Shown: piece after piece, positions 1-8,759 of the stretch
Layout: each line of letters starts with the position of its first letter
How positions within the stretch are numbered: position 1 is the stretch's first letter
From: Mesorhizobium sp. INR15
GTDB taxonomy: Bacteria > Pseudomonadota > Alphaproteobacteria > Rhizobiales > Rhizobiaceae
Direction of reading: 5' to 3'
DNA length: 64,000 nt
Assembly: GCF_015500075.1 (NCBI RefSeq)
Contig: NZ_CP045496.1
Coordinates: 3,358,001 to 3,422,000 of the forward strand
The notes under the pieces: model-generated
Told to the model about the DNA's origin: nothing
The model's input: the letters and a program-made list of their open reading frames with translations, nothing else
Database searches by the model: none
Made by a program: the position numbers and the translations under genes

Positions 1-315
1 CTTGCCGGCCCACTCCAGCAATTCCGGATCCGGCTCGTCGGTATAGCTCAAAAGCTGGTTGGCGATGACGTCGACATAGCTGCCTTGGTTGCGATAGAGC
101 GCGCCGCTTGCGGTCCGCATATCGATGCGCCAGCGGCCGCCGGCCCGCACGTCGAGCACGCAATGCGGGATGGTGCAGTCCTTGATACCCCACCATTGCG
201 CCACCAGCAGCGGATCGGTCCACAGCCGGAACACCCTGTCGACCGAGGCGGCGAAGACCCGCTCGATGGCAAAGCCGCGCCTTTCGGCTGGTTCAATGGT
301 TGGGCGCGCGCTCAT
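1..315 (-). CDS. SRPBCC/AHSA1-domain protein (C-terminus beyond window)
   Basis: The minus-strand frame from the ATG at 315 reads without a stop to the window edge (105 codons). It contains the AHSA1 hallmarks: an early RVFAASVDRVFRLWTDP stretch, a QWWG motif, and GGRWRIDM followed by G-x-Y. This fold is a lipid-binding-like helix-grip cavity. Its start overlaps the stop of the upstream ArsR gene in an ATGA arrangement, so the two are translationally coupled. ArsR-AHSA1 pairs are common in Rhizobiales. The ligand is unknown. Confidence 0.85.
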   Translation of the reverse strand, partial: MSARPTIEPAERRGFAIERVFAASVDRVFRLWTDPLLVAQWWGIKDCTIPHCVLDVRAGGRWRIDMRTASGALYRNQGSYVDVIANQLLSYTDEPDPELLEWAGK

Positions 316-644
316 TTCACCTGATCCTGCCCGCGCCGCAGCAGATCCTCCATGCGGTCGAACCGCTCTTCCCACAGCTTCCTGTAGTCGGCCAGCCATT
401 GGTCGATGTCGCGCAACGGGCTGATCTCGATGCGGCTGAGCCGCTTTTGCGCATCGCGGCTGCGCGTCACCAGGCCGGCCTGTTCAAGCACGCCGACATG
501 TTTGGAGATGGCGCGCACGGTGAGCGCGAAGGGCTGGGCGAGTTCGGCGACAGAGGCCTCGCCGTCGAGCAGCCGGGCAAGAATGGCGCGGCGCGTCGGA
601 TCGGCAAGGGCCGCGAATGTGTGATCAAGCGAGAGCTGAGGCAT
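312..644 (-). CDS. ArsR-family winged-helix transcriptional regulator
   Basis: A 110-residue protein, the usual length of the family. The N-terminus (FAALADPTRRAILARLL, about residues 9-26) and the recognition region (TVRAISKHVGVLEQAGLV, about 41-58) are the ArsR/SmtB helix-turn-helix. No metal-binding ELCVCD box is present, so this belongs to the non-metal group usually paired with AHSA1 proteins. It is the first gene of a two-gene operon with the SRPBCC gene (4-bp overlap). A repeated palindrome just upstream suggests autoregulation. Confidence 0.9.
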   Translation of the reverse strand: MPQLSLDHTFAALADPTRRAILARLLDGEASVAELAQPFALTVRAISKHVGVLEQAGLVTRSRDAQKRLSRIEISPLRDIDQWLADYRKLWEERFDRMEDLLRRGQDQVK

Positions 645-651
645 TTCTTTG

Positions 652-681
652 GAACCAATTAGTTCTGGAACTGATTAGTTC
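652..681. promoter_or_regulatory. Two tandem 14-bp palindromic operators (likely ArsR autoregulation)
   Basis: GAACCAATTAGTTC (652-665) and GAACTGATTAGTTC (668-681) are near-identical imperfect palindromes. Their spacing is 16 bp centre to centre, a few bases upstream of the arsR start. Two dimer sites at about 1.5 helical turns fit ArsR-type autorepression. The repeats are seen directly; the regulator is inferred. The remaining bases of the 310-bp gap up to the AraC gene show nothing else clear. Confidence 0.65.
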
Positions 682-955
682 TATAAAGAGATGAAACCCG
701 CTCGTCAACAGCGGTGCTTGGTTCCTTGCCGCGAAGGCGCGGTCGACCGCCGACCAATCGAGCCAGCGGGACCTTGCACGGCGCATCGATTTAGATGCTG
801 ATTCCCATGCCTTGATATCTCCGGGTGGTACGGCGGCTGCCGGCGCTAAAGGGGGCAAAGTCCGGTTGAATTCTTGCCCTGAACGGCAATGGAATTGTCG
901 CGCCGCGCACAAGTATTTCGAACGCTGGACAAGGCCTGAATTGGTCCCCTACGGT

Positions 956-1954
956 ATGGCTCCATTTTGCTGGCGCGGACAGAAAAGGCCCTGCTTGAAA
1001 AAGAACGTCTTCTCATCGGCCGACCTGCCGTCACAACTCGACGACCGCGCCCGGTTCGCGCTCTGGCAGGACATCCACGTCGCCGAGATATGGTCGGTCG
1101 AATATGCCATTTCCGGCAACCGGCCCTTCGCGGCGGCGATCGAGGCAACCGCCATCGGGCCGCTGGTGCTCGGGCAAATGGCTGGAACGATCCAGCATGC
1201 CAGCCGCAAGGCCCGCAACATCGCCGATGATGGGCGCGATGGCTATCTCCTCTTGATCAACAACGGCGACACCAGGCTGAGCGGCGCCCAGGCCGGCCGC
1301 GATTACAGCGTCGGCAAGGGCGAGGCAGCGCTGGTCTCGGCCTCGGAAGCACTGGAAATGAGCGGCGGCGACAGCAATGTGTGGGCCAACATCGTCGTCC
1401 CGCGCGAGATCCTGGAGAATGCCTTCGCCCGGGTCGAGGACCGGCTGGCGCTGACCGTGGCGGCCGACAATGAGGCGCTCGGCATGCTCAGGCGCTATTG
1501 CAGCTTCCTGGAGACAGGCCCCGCGCTCGTCTCGCCGGACCTTGTCACCCATGCCACGGAAACGATCGTCGATCTCATCGGCCTGGAGACCGGGGCCAAG
1601 GGCGAGCCGGCCGAGCTTGCCGGCATGCGCGGCCTGCGCGCGGCAAGGCTGCAGGCCATACTGGACAAAATCCGCGACAACTTCGCCGATCCCGCCATCT
1701 CGGCCCAACAGGTCGCGCAGCAATTGCGGCTCTCCGTGCGCTATGTCCACGACCTCTTGCAGGAAACCGGGGCGAGCTTTGCCGAGCGCATTCTCGAGCT
1801 GCGCTTGCAGAGGGCCCGTCGCATGCTGTGCGACAGGCGCAACGACCGCATGCGTATCAGCGAGATCGCGCTGCTGAGCGGCTTCTCCGACGTTTCCTAT
1901 TTCAACCGCTGTTTCCGCCGCCGCTTCGGCTCGACCCCGAGCGGCGCCAGATAA
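956..1954 (+). CDS. AraC-family transcriptional regulator
   Basis: 332 residues from the ATG at 956. The same frame is open back to 812, so the start is uncertain, but the earlier part has no family resemblance. The N-terminal two thirds is a cupin-like AraC_binding_2 sensor. The last about 100 residues hold the double helix-turn-helix: first helix pair around AQQVAQQLRLSVRYVHDLL, second around RISEIALLSGFSDVSYFNRCFRR, ending with the usual F-G-x-T/S-P-S. The gene appears monocistronic. The inducer and target cannot be told; the adjacent outer-membrane gene is one candidate. Confidence 0.88.
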   Translation: MAPFCWRGQKRPCLKKNVFSSADLPSQLDDRARFALWQDIHVAEIWSVEYAISGNRPFAAAIEATAIGPLVLGQMAGTIQHASRKARNIADDGRDGYLLLINNGDTRLSGAQAGRDYSVGKGEAALVSASEALEMSGGDSNVWANIVVPREILENAFARVEDRLALTVAADNEALGMLRRYCSFLETGPALVSPDLVTHATETIVDLIGLETGAKGEPAELAGMRGLRAARLQAILDKIRDNFADPAISAQQVAQQLRLSVRYVHDLLQETGASFAERILELRLQRARRMLCDRRNDRMRISEIALLSGFSDVSYFNRCFRRRFGSTPSGAR

Positions 1955-2144
1955 TCGGGCTGTCCAGCCGTGTCTGGTGTGCGGAACAGTCACACCGGCC
2001 GGGAAAACGCTACTGCACACGCCAGGACAATTCAGGTGCGGTCCAGCCCAAGACGCGGGACGGCGAACGGTGCAACACCGGAGCCTCGACCGGTCGCGGA
2101 GCATTTCCGCAGCGGTGCAGCATCTCGGGGGTCACAGCCAAGCC

Positions 2145-2861
2145 ATGAAAACCACTCTTCTCGCCACCGTCCTTCTTCTGGCGCCTGCCGGCATTGCGGC
2201 CGCCGCCGACACCGGCCTGCCGGTCTCGGCGACCTACAACTGGTCCGGCGGCTATATCGGCGCGCAAGCCGGATATGGCTGGGGCGACGCTCGGGTTGGC
2301 CAGACTTTCGCGCCTGGCAGTTTCGACGGTTACGGCTGGGGCTATGGCAGCCTGTCGGGCGGCTTCGGTGGGCTTTTCGCCGGCTATATGAAGCAGTTCG
2401 ACAGCGGTCTGGTCCTTGGCATCGAGGGTGACTACAGCTTCGCGAATCTCAAGGACACGACAGGCTACCAGGCGCTTGGCGTCGATGATCCCGCCTTCGG
2501 CGGCGTGCTCGAACTGGATGCGATCGGGTCCGTTCGCCTGAGGGCGGGCTATGCGATGGACCGGTGGCTTCCATTCGTCACCGGCGGCCTGGCGGTGGCA
2601 CGCTACAAGCACACCACGGTCGACCTGCCGAGCGGAGCGGCCTATGCCGACGCCGAGGACACCGTCACGGGCTACACGCTGGGCGCCGGCGCCGAATACG
2701 CCGTCACCGACAATTGGGTGGTACGCGGCGAATACCGCTTTGCCGATTTCGGCCGCCATGCCTCCATACGCCACTCGACCTTCGATGGAGCCGCTTTGAA
2801 TGCCGACGCGATCGAGCTGAAGACGCGCGATATCCGGCTCGGCATCGCCTACAAATTCTGA
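2145..2861 (+). CDS. Outer-membrane beta-barrel protein (Omp25/RopB-like)
   Basis: 238 residues from the ATG at 2145. Residues 1-21 are a signal peptide ending AAAADT. After it comes YNWSGGYIGAQAGYGWG, the classic N-terminal strand of the alphaproteobacterial Omp25/Omp31/RopB group. Alternating hydrophobic strands follow (LVLGIEGDYSF, PFVTGGLAVARYKH, WVVRGEYRFADFG), and the protein ends with a C-terminal Phe (LGIAYKF), the BAM recognition signature. The size fits an eight-stranded barrel. The frame is open upstream to 1977, but no signal peptide would result from that start. Confidence 0.88.
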   Translation: MKTTLLATVLLLAPAGIAAAADTGLPVSATYNWSGGYIGAQAGYGWGDARVGQTFAPGSFDGYGWGYGSLSGGFGGLFAGYMKQFDSGLVLGIEGDYSFANLKDTTGYQALGVDDPAFGGVLELDAIGSVRLRAGYAMDRWLPFVTGGLAVARYKHTTVDLPSGAAYADAEDTVTGYTLGAGAEYAVTDNWVVRGEYRFADFGRHASIRHSTFDGAALNADAIELKTRDIRLGIAYKF

Positions 2862-2905
2862 ACGTACCGGACGTGATGTCCGCACTTCATCTTCGGGGAC
2901 TTTCA

Positions 2906-3715
2906 ATGCATCGCTTTCTTGCCGTCGTCGCGTCGCTGGCCGCCGCGACATCCGCTTTCGCCGGGGATGCCCTGCCGCCACTGGCCGGGGAGACCGTAGT
3001 GACGCCGCATATCTCCGGCTACGGCGAGCTGAATCTCGGCGGGCTTCGCTACCCCGACTACGACGACACGATGAGGACCGGCGGTGGCGCCGCCCGCGTC
3101 AACATTCCGTTCGCAGGGCGCTGGAACCTCCAGGGCGACCTGACCTACGATCGCAACTGGGACGGCTTCGGCAGCCAGAGTGGCATCGGTGGGGCCATCC
3201 ATGGCTACTACCGCGATCCCGACAGGTTCGCGGCCGGCGTCTTCGCCAGCTACACCTCCTTTGATTTCGGCGATGACTTTAATCCGAGCAGCTATTCGAT
3301 CGGCCCGGAAGCCCAGATCTATGCCGGCAATTTGACCCTTTACGGTCAGGCCTATTTTGGCCGGCTGACCTTCGGGGATTTTCATGGCGACCAATGGGGT
3401 GTTCGCGCTGTCGCGCGTTACTTCGTGCGGAAGAACCTTCGCCTGGATGGCGAGTTCATGTTCAACAGGCTGGACGAAGGCTTCAACCTGGACGTATTTG
3501 GCGGCGCCGTTCAGGCCATGTACCGGTTCGACGCAACGCCGTGGTCGTTGTTTGGACGCTATCAATTCGAACGGATAAAGGGTGGGTCGTTCGGCGCGGA
3601 CAAATGCGTGATCGGCCTGCGCGCCAGCTTTGGCAGCAAGTCCTTGTTCGATGAGGATCGCAACGGGGCGACCATGGATACCTACCGGGCCAATTCGATG
3701 ATAAACATAAACTGA
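2906..3715 (+). CDS. Exported protein, probable outer-membrane barrel
   Basis: 269 residues with a clear signal peptide (MHRFLAVVASLAAATSAFAG). The body alternates short amphipathic strands (WNLQGDLTYDRNW, FAAGVFASYTSFDF, LTLYGQAYFGRLTF, YFVRKNLRLDGEFMFNR, PWSLFGRYQFER), as expected of a porin-like barrel. It lacks a C-terminal aromatic residue because about 25 extra residues follow the last strand. An in-frame ATG at 2876 is possible but precedes the signal sequence. It lies 45 bp behind the RopB-like gene, so the two may share a transcript. Function unknown. Confidence 0.75.
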   Translation: MHRFLAVVASLAAATSAFAGDALPPLAGETVVTPHISGYGELNLGGLRYPDYDDTMRTGGGAARVNIPFAGRWNLQGDLTYDRNWDGFGSQSGIGGAIHGYYRDPDRFAAGVFASYTSFDFGDDFNPSSYSIGPEAQIYAGNLTLYGQAYFGRLTFGDFHGDQWGVRAVARYFVRKNLRLDGEFMFNRLDEGFNLDVFGGAVQAMYRFDATPWSLFGRYQFERIKGGSFGADKCVIGLRASFGSKSLFDEDRNGATMDTYRANSMININ

Positions 3716-3799
3716 TCCGGTCCACTGATCGTGACGGGCGGATGGCGGGCCTTTGCCGGCCTTCGCCGATGACTGACATCAGCGATACGAGCCGTGGTG

Positions 3800-4564
3800 T
3801 CAGTGCAAGCCAAACTCGCGCAGCAGCTCTTCGCGATGGCGCACGAAGCGGGTTTCGCTGCGCTCGCGCGGGCGGGGCAGGTCGATGTCGATCAGCCGCG
3901 CCGCTCCGCCTTTCTCCTTGGGCAGGATCAGCACCCGGTCGGCGAGATAGATCGCCTCTTCGAGATCATGGGTGACCATCACCATGGTGACATTCTCCTC
4001 GCTCCAGATGCGCGCCAGCTCCTCTTGCATGCCGATCTTCGTCATGGCGTCGAGTGCGCCGAGCGGCTCGTCGAGCAGCAGGATTTCGGGCTGCACGGTG
4101 AGCGCCCGGGCGATGCCGACGCGCTGCGCCATGCCGCCGGACAGCTGGCGCGGCCAGGCGTCGCTGAACTCGGTGAGACCGACCAGTGCGATGTAGAAGC
4201 GGGCGCGTTCCTCGGCCTCATGCCTGGGCACGCCGCGCACCTCCAGCCCAAAGGCGACATTGCCCAGCACGGTCAGCCAGGGCAGCAGGCGCGGCTCCTG
4301 GAAGATCACCGCGCGCTCGGCGCCGACGCCGTGAACCGGGTGGCCATCGATTGCCACCGCACCGCTGTCGGCGGCCTCCAGCCCGGCAAGAATCCGCAAC
4401 AGCGTGGTCTTGCCCGAGCCGCTGGCGCCGACGATGACCAGACATTCGCCGGAGCGGATGTCCAGGTTGAGCGTCCTCAAGACGGCAAGCGAGCGCCCGC
4501 CGAGGCTGAAGGATTTGGAGAGGTCGCGGATCGAGACCTCGCCGCCGCGATTGGTGCTGGTCAT
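3800..4564 (-). CDS. ABC transporter ATP-binding protein, SsuB/TauB type
   Basis: 254 residues with all nucleotide-binding motifs: Walker A GASGSGKT (about 46-53), Q-loop in VIFQEPRLLPW, signature LSGGMAQRVGIARAL, Walker B ILLLDEPLGALD and switch His in VMVTHDLEEA. The FQEPRLLPW sequence is typical of the nitrate/sulfonate/taurine family. It is the last gene of a five-gene leftward operon and lies 7 bp after the binding-protein gene. It should energise uptake of an organosulfur compound. Confidence 0.9.
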   Translation of the reverse strand: MTSTNRGGEVSIRDLSKSFSLGGRSLAVLRTLNLDIRSGECLVIVGASGSGKTTLLRILAGLEAADSGAVAIDGHPVHGVGAERAVIFQEPRLLPWLTVLGNVAFGLEVRGVPRHEAEERARFYIALVGLTEFSDAWPRQLSGGMAQRVGIARALTVQPEILLLDEPLGALDAMTKIGMQEELARIWSEENVTMVMVTHDLEEAIYLADRVLILPKEKGGAARLIDIDLPRPRERSETRFVRHREELLREFGLH

Positions 4565-4571
4565 CTCAGCC

Positions 4572-5570
4572 TCAATTGGTCTTGGTTTCGCCTGGCCGGT
4601 ACAGGATATCGGCGGCCTTCAGCTTGCCTTTGCCCAGGCGGCCGTCGCGCTCAAGCACGCTGACCCAGAAGTCGATGTCGCGGTCGCTGGCCTTCGCGCC
4701 TTCACGCAGGCCGAAGCCGGTCCAGTAGCGGGCGAGATCGCCGTTCTCGCCACGCTTGTCGAGGATGGTGGCCAGAACCTTGCGCGCCTCGTCCGGGTTC
4801 TGGCGCGACCAGTCGGAGGCGCGCGCCGCCTGTTCGACGAAGTTGCGGGCGGCGTCCGGGTTGGCGGCGATGAAGTCGCGCCGCAACACGACGAAGCCGC
4901 CGGCCAGTTCACCCAGCACATCGGTGTCGTTGAAGACGCCGCGCACGCCGCCATTGGCGACAAGCGCCCCGGCAAAAGTCGCCTGCCAGTAGCCGAGGCC
5001 GGCGATATCGACCTGGCGTGATCGCAAGGTCTGTTCGAGCTGCGGCCCCGGCACAACGACGAGGTTGGCGGCGTCCGGCGGCAGGCCGACGCTGTGCAGC
5101 GCCTCGCGCACCGTATAGTCGAGGTGAGCGCCGAGCGTGTTGACCGAGATGGTCTTGCCGGCAATGTCGGCGATCGATTTGATGGGGCTGTCCTCGAGCA
5201 CGTAGAAGACGCTCTTGACGTCCTTGTTGATGCCGTTGCTCGGATAGGCGGCGACGAAGTCGTTGCCGCCCGAGATCGAGTTGATCACCGCAGCGGTGGC
5301 GGCCGAGCCGAGATCGACGCTGCCGGAGGCAAGCGCGAACAGCGATTCCGGACCGCCGGCGGCATAGCCGACATTTTCCAGTTCGACACCGAGCCCCCTG
5401 TAGTAGCCGAGTTCGCCGGCCAGTTCATGCGGGGCGATGCCGCCCCGGCTGGCGAGGTAACGGATTTTGACGGGTGCCGCTTCAGCGAAAGCGAAGCGCG
5501 GCAGGCCGGCGGCGATGATGCCGGCGGCAAGCGGCGCGCGGGCAAGCAGGGAACGGCGCGTGATTTTCAT
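4572..5570 (-). CDS. Periplasmic substrate-binding protein, SsuA/TauA-like
   Basis: 332 residues. The N-terminus carries twin arginines (ITRRSLLARAP) and a hydrophobic stretch ending FAFAEA, suggesting Tat export. The rest matches the NMT1/SsuA-like fold: RYLASRGGIAPHELAGELGYY near the start, SGSVDLGSAATAAVI, and a PGPQLEQTLRSRQVDIAGL stretch that contributes to the cleft. It sits between the permease and ATPase genes, completing an SsuABC-type importer. The ligand cannot be fixed from sequence; aliphatic sulfonates or sulfones are likely given the monooxygenase in the operon. Confidence 0.88.
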   Translation of the reverse strand: MKITRRSLLARAPLAAGIIAAGLPRFAFAEAAPVKIRYLASRGGIAPHELAGELGYYRGLGVELENVGYAAGGPESLFALASGSVDLGSAATAAVINSISGGNDFVAAYPSNGINKDVKSVFYVLEDSPIKSIADIAGKTISVNTLGAHLDYTVREALHSVGLPPDAANLVVVPGPQLEQTLRSRQVDIAGLGYWQATFAGALVANGGVRGVFNDTDVLGELAGGFVVLRRDFIAANPDAARNFVEQAARASDWSRQNPDEARKVLATILDKRGENGDLARYWTGFGLREGAKASDRDIDFWVSVLERDGRLGKGKLKAADILYRPGETKTN

Positions 5571-5639
5571 AGTCCGGTCTTTCCTTGTTGAGGGGATTTG
5601 TAGCGTTTGACGAAGGTGGGGGTCCTCCTCGCAAAAAGG

Positions 5640-6491
5640 TCACCCGATCGGCTGGCTCCACCGGCACAACCGCCGCTGCATCAGCACCAGCGCCTGGTTG
5701 GCGATTAGTCCGAGGCCGGCGAGCACGACGATGGCGGCGAACATCAGCGGGATCTGGAAATTGTACTGCGCGTTCATCACCTGGAAGCCGATGCCCTTGT
5801 TGGCGCCGATCATCTCGGAGGCGATCAGCAGCAGCAGGGCGGTGGTGGCGCTGAGCCTCAAGCCGACGAAGATCGAAGGCACGGCGCCCGGCAGCACGAC
5901 GCGGCGGAACACGGTCAGCCGCGTCGCGCCATAGACGCGCGCCATTTCGAGCAGCTTCGGGTCGACTTCCTTGACGCCGCTGGTGGTGTTGAGCAGCAGC
6001 GGAAACAGCGTCGCCCAGAAGATGACGAAGATCTTGGAGGTTTCGCCGAGCCCCAGAAGCAGGATGAACACGGGATAGAGCGCCAGCGCCGAGGTCTGCC
6101 GGAACACCTGCAGGATCGGATCGAGCGCCGTTTCGACCGCGCGGACCTGGCCCATGAACAGGCCAAGCGGAATGGCAATCAGCACGGCGGCGGCAAAGGC
6201 GATGCCGGCGCGCTGCAGGCTGATGGCGATGTCGCCGAGCAAGGTGCCGCCGGCGAGCCCCTTCCACAGGGCGGCGGCGATCATGTCGATCGGCGGCAAG
6301 ACCGCCGCATTGACCCATCCGGCGCTGCTCGACACTTGCCAGAGCAGGAGGAAGGCGACCAGCACGCCATAGCGCGCCAAGAAATGCCTGATTGCCCGGA
6401 AGCCGAGGCGCAAGGCGTCGGCGCTGATGCCGCTGCCGTTCGTGCCAGGCCGGCCGATGACCATCGGCCGCTCGATGTGCTGCAAACTCAT
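5640..6491 (-). CDS. ABC transporter permease, SsuC/TauC type
   Basis: 283 residues with about six membrane segments. The EAA loop region lies around LEMARVYGATRLTVFRRVVLPGAVPSIFVGL, where the cytoplasmic ATPase docks. The sequence is typical of BPD_transp_1 permeases of the nitrate/sulfonate/bicarbonate group. It is the third gene of the operon, 24 bp after the monooxygenase and about 70 bp before the binding-protein gene. Confidence 0.9.
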   Translation of the reverse strand: MSLQHIERPMVIGRPGTNGSGISADALRLGFRAIRHFLARYGVLVAFLLLWQVSSSAGWVNAAVLPPIDMIAAALWKGLAGGTLLGDIAISLQRAGIAFAAAVLIAIPLGLFMGQVRAVETALDPILQVFRQTSALALYPVFILLLGLGETSKIFVIFWATLFPLLLNTTSGVKEVDPKLLEMARVYGATRLTVFRRVVLPGAVPSIFVGLRLSATTALLLLIASEMIGANKGIGFQVMNAQYNFQIPLMFAAIVVLAGLGLIANQALVLMQRRLCRWSQPIG

Positions 6492-6515
6492 CGTCTTGCC
6501 TTTCGTGTTGGGAGA

Positions 6516-7886
6516 CTATTCGGCGGCCAGCACGGTCGAGCGTGCGCGGGCCACGGTCCACGGATTTTCCGGCCGCCTGAGGCCGAGGTTTTCGCGCAGC
6601 GTCCTGCCTTCGTAGGCGGTGCGGAACAGGCCTCGCCGCTGCAGTTCGGGGATGACCAGGTCGACGAAGTCGTCGAGCGCGCCGGGCAGCCATGGCGGCA
6701 GGATGTTGAAGCCGTCGGCGGCCTCGCTGGTGAACCATTCTTCCAACTGGTCGGCCACATCAGTGGCGCTGCCGACGATGGTGTAGTGGCCGCGCGCCGT
6801 CGCCACCCATTGGTAGAGCTGGCGGATGGTGAAGTTGTGCTCGTCGGCGATCTGGTGGATCAGCGCCTGGCGGCTCTTCATCCCCTCGGTCTCCTTGCTC
6901 GGCGGCAGCGGGCCGTCGAGCGGATAGCCGGTGATGTCGAGCGTTTGCCCGGCGAGCCCATTGAGCAGGGCGACGCCATCCTCGGGCAAGATCAGGTCGT
7001 TCAGTAGCTGGTACTTGGCCTGCGCTTCTTCACGGGTAGCGCCGACGAATGGTGCTACGCCAGGCATGATCAGCACCTGGCCGGGATCGCGGCCAGCCTC
7101 GGCCACGCGGGCCTTGATATCGCGGTAGAATTCCTGCGCCGTCCCGAGCTTCTGGTGGGCGGTGAAGATCACCTCGGCCGAATGCGCGGCGAGCCCGCGC
7201 CCGTCCTCGGACTGCCCTGCCTGCACCACCACCGGGTGGCCCTGAACGGGACGCGGCACATTGAGCGGGCCCTTGACGCTGAAATGCTCGCCCTTGTGAT
7301 TGATGTCGTGCAGCTTGTCCTTGTCGTAGAAGCGGCCGGACTGCTTGTCGCGGATGAAGGCGTCGTCCTCCCAGCTGTCCCACAGCGCCTTGACCGTATC
7401 GACATGCTCGTGCGCGCGGGCATAGCGCTCCGCGTGGTTGGGCTGGATGTCGCGGTTGAAGTTCCGCGCCGTCTCGTCTCCGGCCGAGGTCACGACATTC
7501 CAGCCGGCCCTGCCATTCGACAACAGGTCGAGCGAGGCGAATTTGCGCGCCAGCGTGTAGGGTTCTTCATAGGTGGTGGACGCCGTGGCGATGAAGCCGA
7601 TATGGGTGGTCAGCGGCGCCAGCGCCGCAAACAGGGTCACCGGCTCGAAACCTGCGATCTTGGCATTGCCGCCCTCGCGGGCGCCGAGGCCGACCGTCAG
7701 GTTGTCGGCAAGGAAATAGGCGTCGAACAGGCCACGTTCGGCGGTCAGCGCCAACTGCTTGTGGAACTCGAAATTGGTCGCACCGTCGGCAGCGGCGTCG
7801 GGGTGACGCCATGCGGCGATATGCTGGCCGCCACCGGGCAGGAAGGCACCGAGTTTGATCTGCCTGGACTTTGCTGTCTTGGTCAT
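6516..7886 (-). CDS. FMNH2-dependent monooxygenase, NtaA/SnaA/DszA family
   Basis: 456 residues, the family's usual length. Luciferase-like TIM barrel: LGAFLPGGGQHIAAWRHP at the N-terminus, FDAYFLADNL, the flavin-site stretch LARKFASLDLLSNGRAGWNVV, and GHPVVVQAGQSEDGRGLAA. These enzymes use reduced FMN and oxygen to attack chelators, sulfones or sulfonates. It is encoded between an FMN reductase, which would supply FMNH2, and an Ssu-type importer, so desulfurisation of an imported organosulfur compound is likely. The exact substrate is not readable from sequence. Confidence 0.9.
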   Translation of the reverse strand: MTKTAKSRQIKLGAFLPGGGQHIAAWRHPDAAADGATNFEFHKQLALTAERGLFDAYFLADNLTVGLGAREGGNAKIAGFEPVTLFAALAPLTTHIGFIATASTTYEEPYTLARKFASLDLLSNGRAGWNVVTSAGDETARNFNRDIQPNHAERYARAHEHVDTVKALWDSWEDDAFIRDKQSGRFYDKDKLHDINHKGEHFSVKGPLNVPRPVQGHPVVVQAGQSEDGRGLAAHSAEVIFTAHQKLGTAQEFYRDIKARVAEAGRDPGQVLIMPGVAPFVGATREEAQAKYQLLNDLILPEDGVALLNGLAGQTLDITGYPLDGPLPPSKETEGMKSRQALIHQIADEHNFTIRQLYQWVATARGHYTIVGSATDVADQLEEWFTSEAADGFNILPPWLPGALDDFVDLVIPELQRRGLFRTAYEGRTLRENLGLRRPENPWTVARARSTVLAAE

Positions 7887-7953
7887 CGCTGGCTCCTTCT
7901 GGATTGGGTGAAAGGAAATTCTTGCTTGAACTCAGAGCGCTACAGGGCTTGCC

Positions 7954-8511
7954 TCAGGCGGCGAGGCCGACGCGGCGGGGTGCGCCCACCGCCCGGGTGG
8001 CCTCTGCGACCGCTTGCCGGACACGGGCCTGGATGGATTCCGACACCAGCGCGCCATCGACGAAATCCTTGTCGGAGGCATAGATCGCGGTCGGCAGGGT
8101 CTGTGCCTCGAAGAAGCCGAACAGCGGCCGCAACTGGTGTTCGACAATGAGCGAATGGCGCTCACCGCCGCCGGTTGCCGCCAGGATGATCGGCTTGCCG
8201 CGCAGCGATGCGGGATCGAGCAGGTCGAAGAAATGCTTGAACAGTCCGGTGTAGCTGCCCTTGAAGGTCGGCGAGCCGACCACCAGCACATCGGCGGCCG
8301 TCAGTTGTTCGATGAGGCCACGGGCGGTCTGATCCAGGTCGCGCAGCCAGCGTGCCTGGGCGAAAGAGGGGCCGAGATCCTCGATGTCGAAAACCGCCGA
8401 CGCGGCGCCGATGTTCTGCGCCACCCCAGACGCGATGTGGCTGACGAACGCCTTGGTCTTCGATGGACGGGTCAGGTTGCCCGACACACCAACCACAACA
8501 AGTTTCGACAT
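7954..8511 (-). CDS. NAD(P)H-dependent FMN reductase, MsuE/SsuE type
   Basis: 185 residues, flavodoxin-like. Phosphate-binding loop VVGVSGNLTRPSKT at the N-terminus, VVGSPTFKGSYTGLFKHFFDL in the flavin-binding middle, and ATGGGERHSLIVEHQLRPLF. The last stretch is characteristic of the MsuE branch used in sulfonate utilisation. It is the first gene of the leftward operon and is expected to hand FMNH2 to the adjacent monooxygenase. Confidence 0.88.
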   Translation of the reverse strand: MSKLVVVGVSGNLTRPSKTKAFVSHIASGVAQNIGAASAVFDIEDLGPSFAQARWLRDLDQTARGLIEQLTAADVLVVGSPTFKGSYTGLFKHFFDLLDPASLRGKPIILAATGGGERHSLIVEHQLRPLFGFFEAQTLPTAIYASDKDFVDGALVSESIQARVRQAVAEATRAVGAPRRVGLAA

Positions 8512-8547
8512 CGCAGGCTCCTTGCGAGAACAACATTCCTATTAAGC

Positions 8548-8562
8548 CTACGGAATTTGTAG
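8548..8562. promoter_or_regulatory. Palindrome in the promoter of the sulfur operon
   Basis: CTACGGAATTTGTAG is a 15-bp dyad (CTAC/GTAG arms) about 37 bp upstream of the FMN reductase start, inside an AT-rich patch. A T-N11-A-like dyad here fits a LysR-type activator of the CysB/Cbl class, but that link is inference only. The divergent VOC gene begins about 200 bp to the right. Confidence 0.35.
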
Positions 8563-8759
8563 AATTAAATGAGCGAGAAGATTTCAAAACAGAAGCTGCA
8601 AGCGGAACGGGTTTGCGGCGGATCGCCGTTGATTGGACAATTCGAAGCGCCGGCGTTCGACTGGGCCAGCACAGAGCGGGACTGTCAGCCGACATCGATG
8701 CCTGCATTGACGGGCTCAGGCCGGCACCTAGATTGAGCGGCTTCAAGGGAGGAGCTTGT

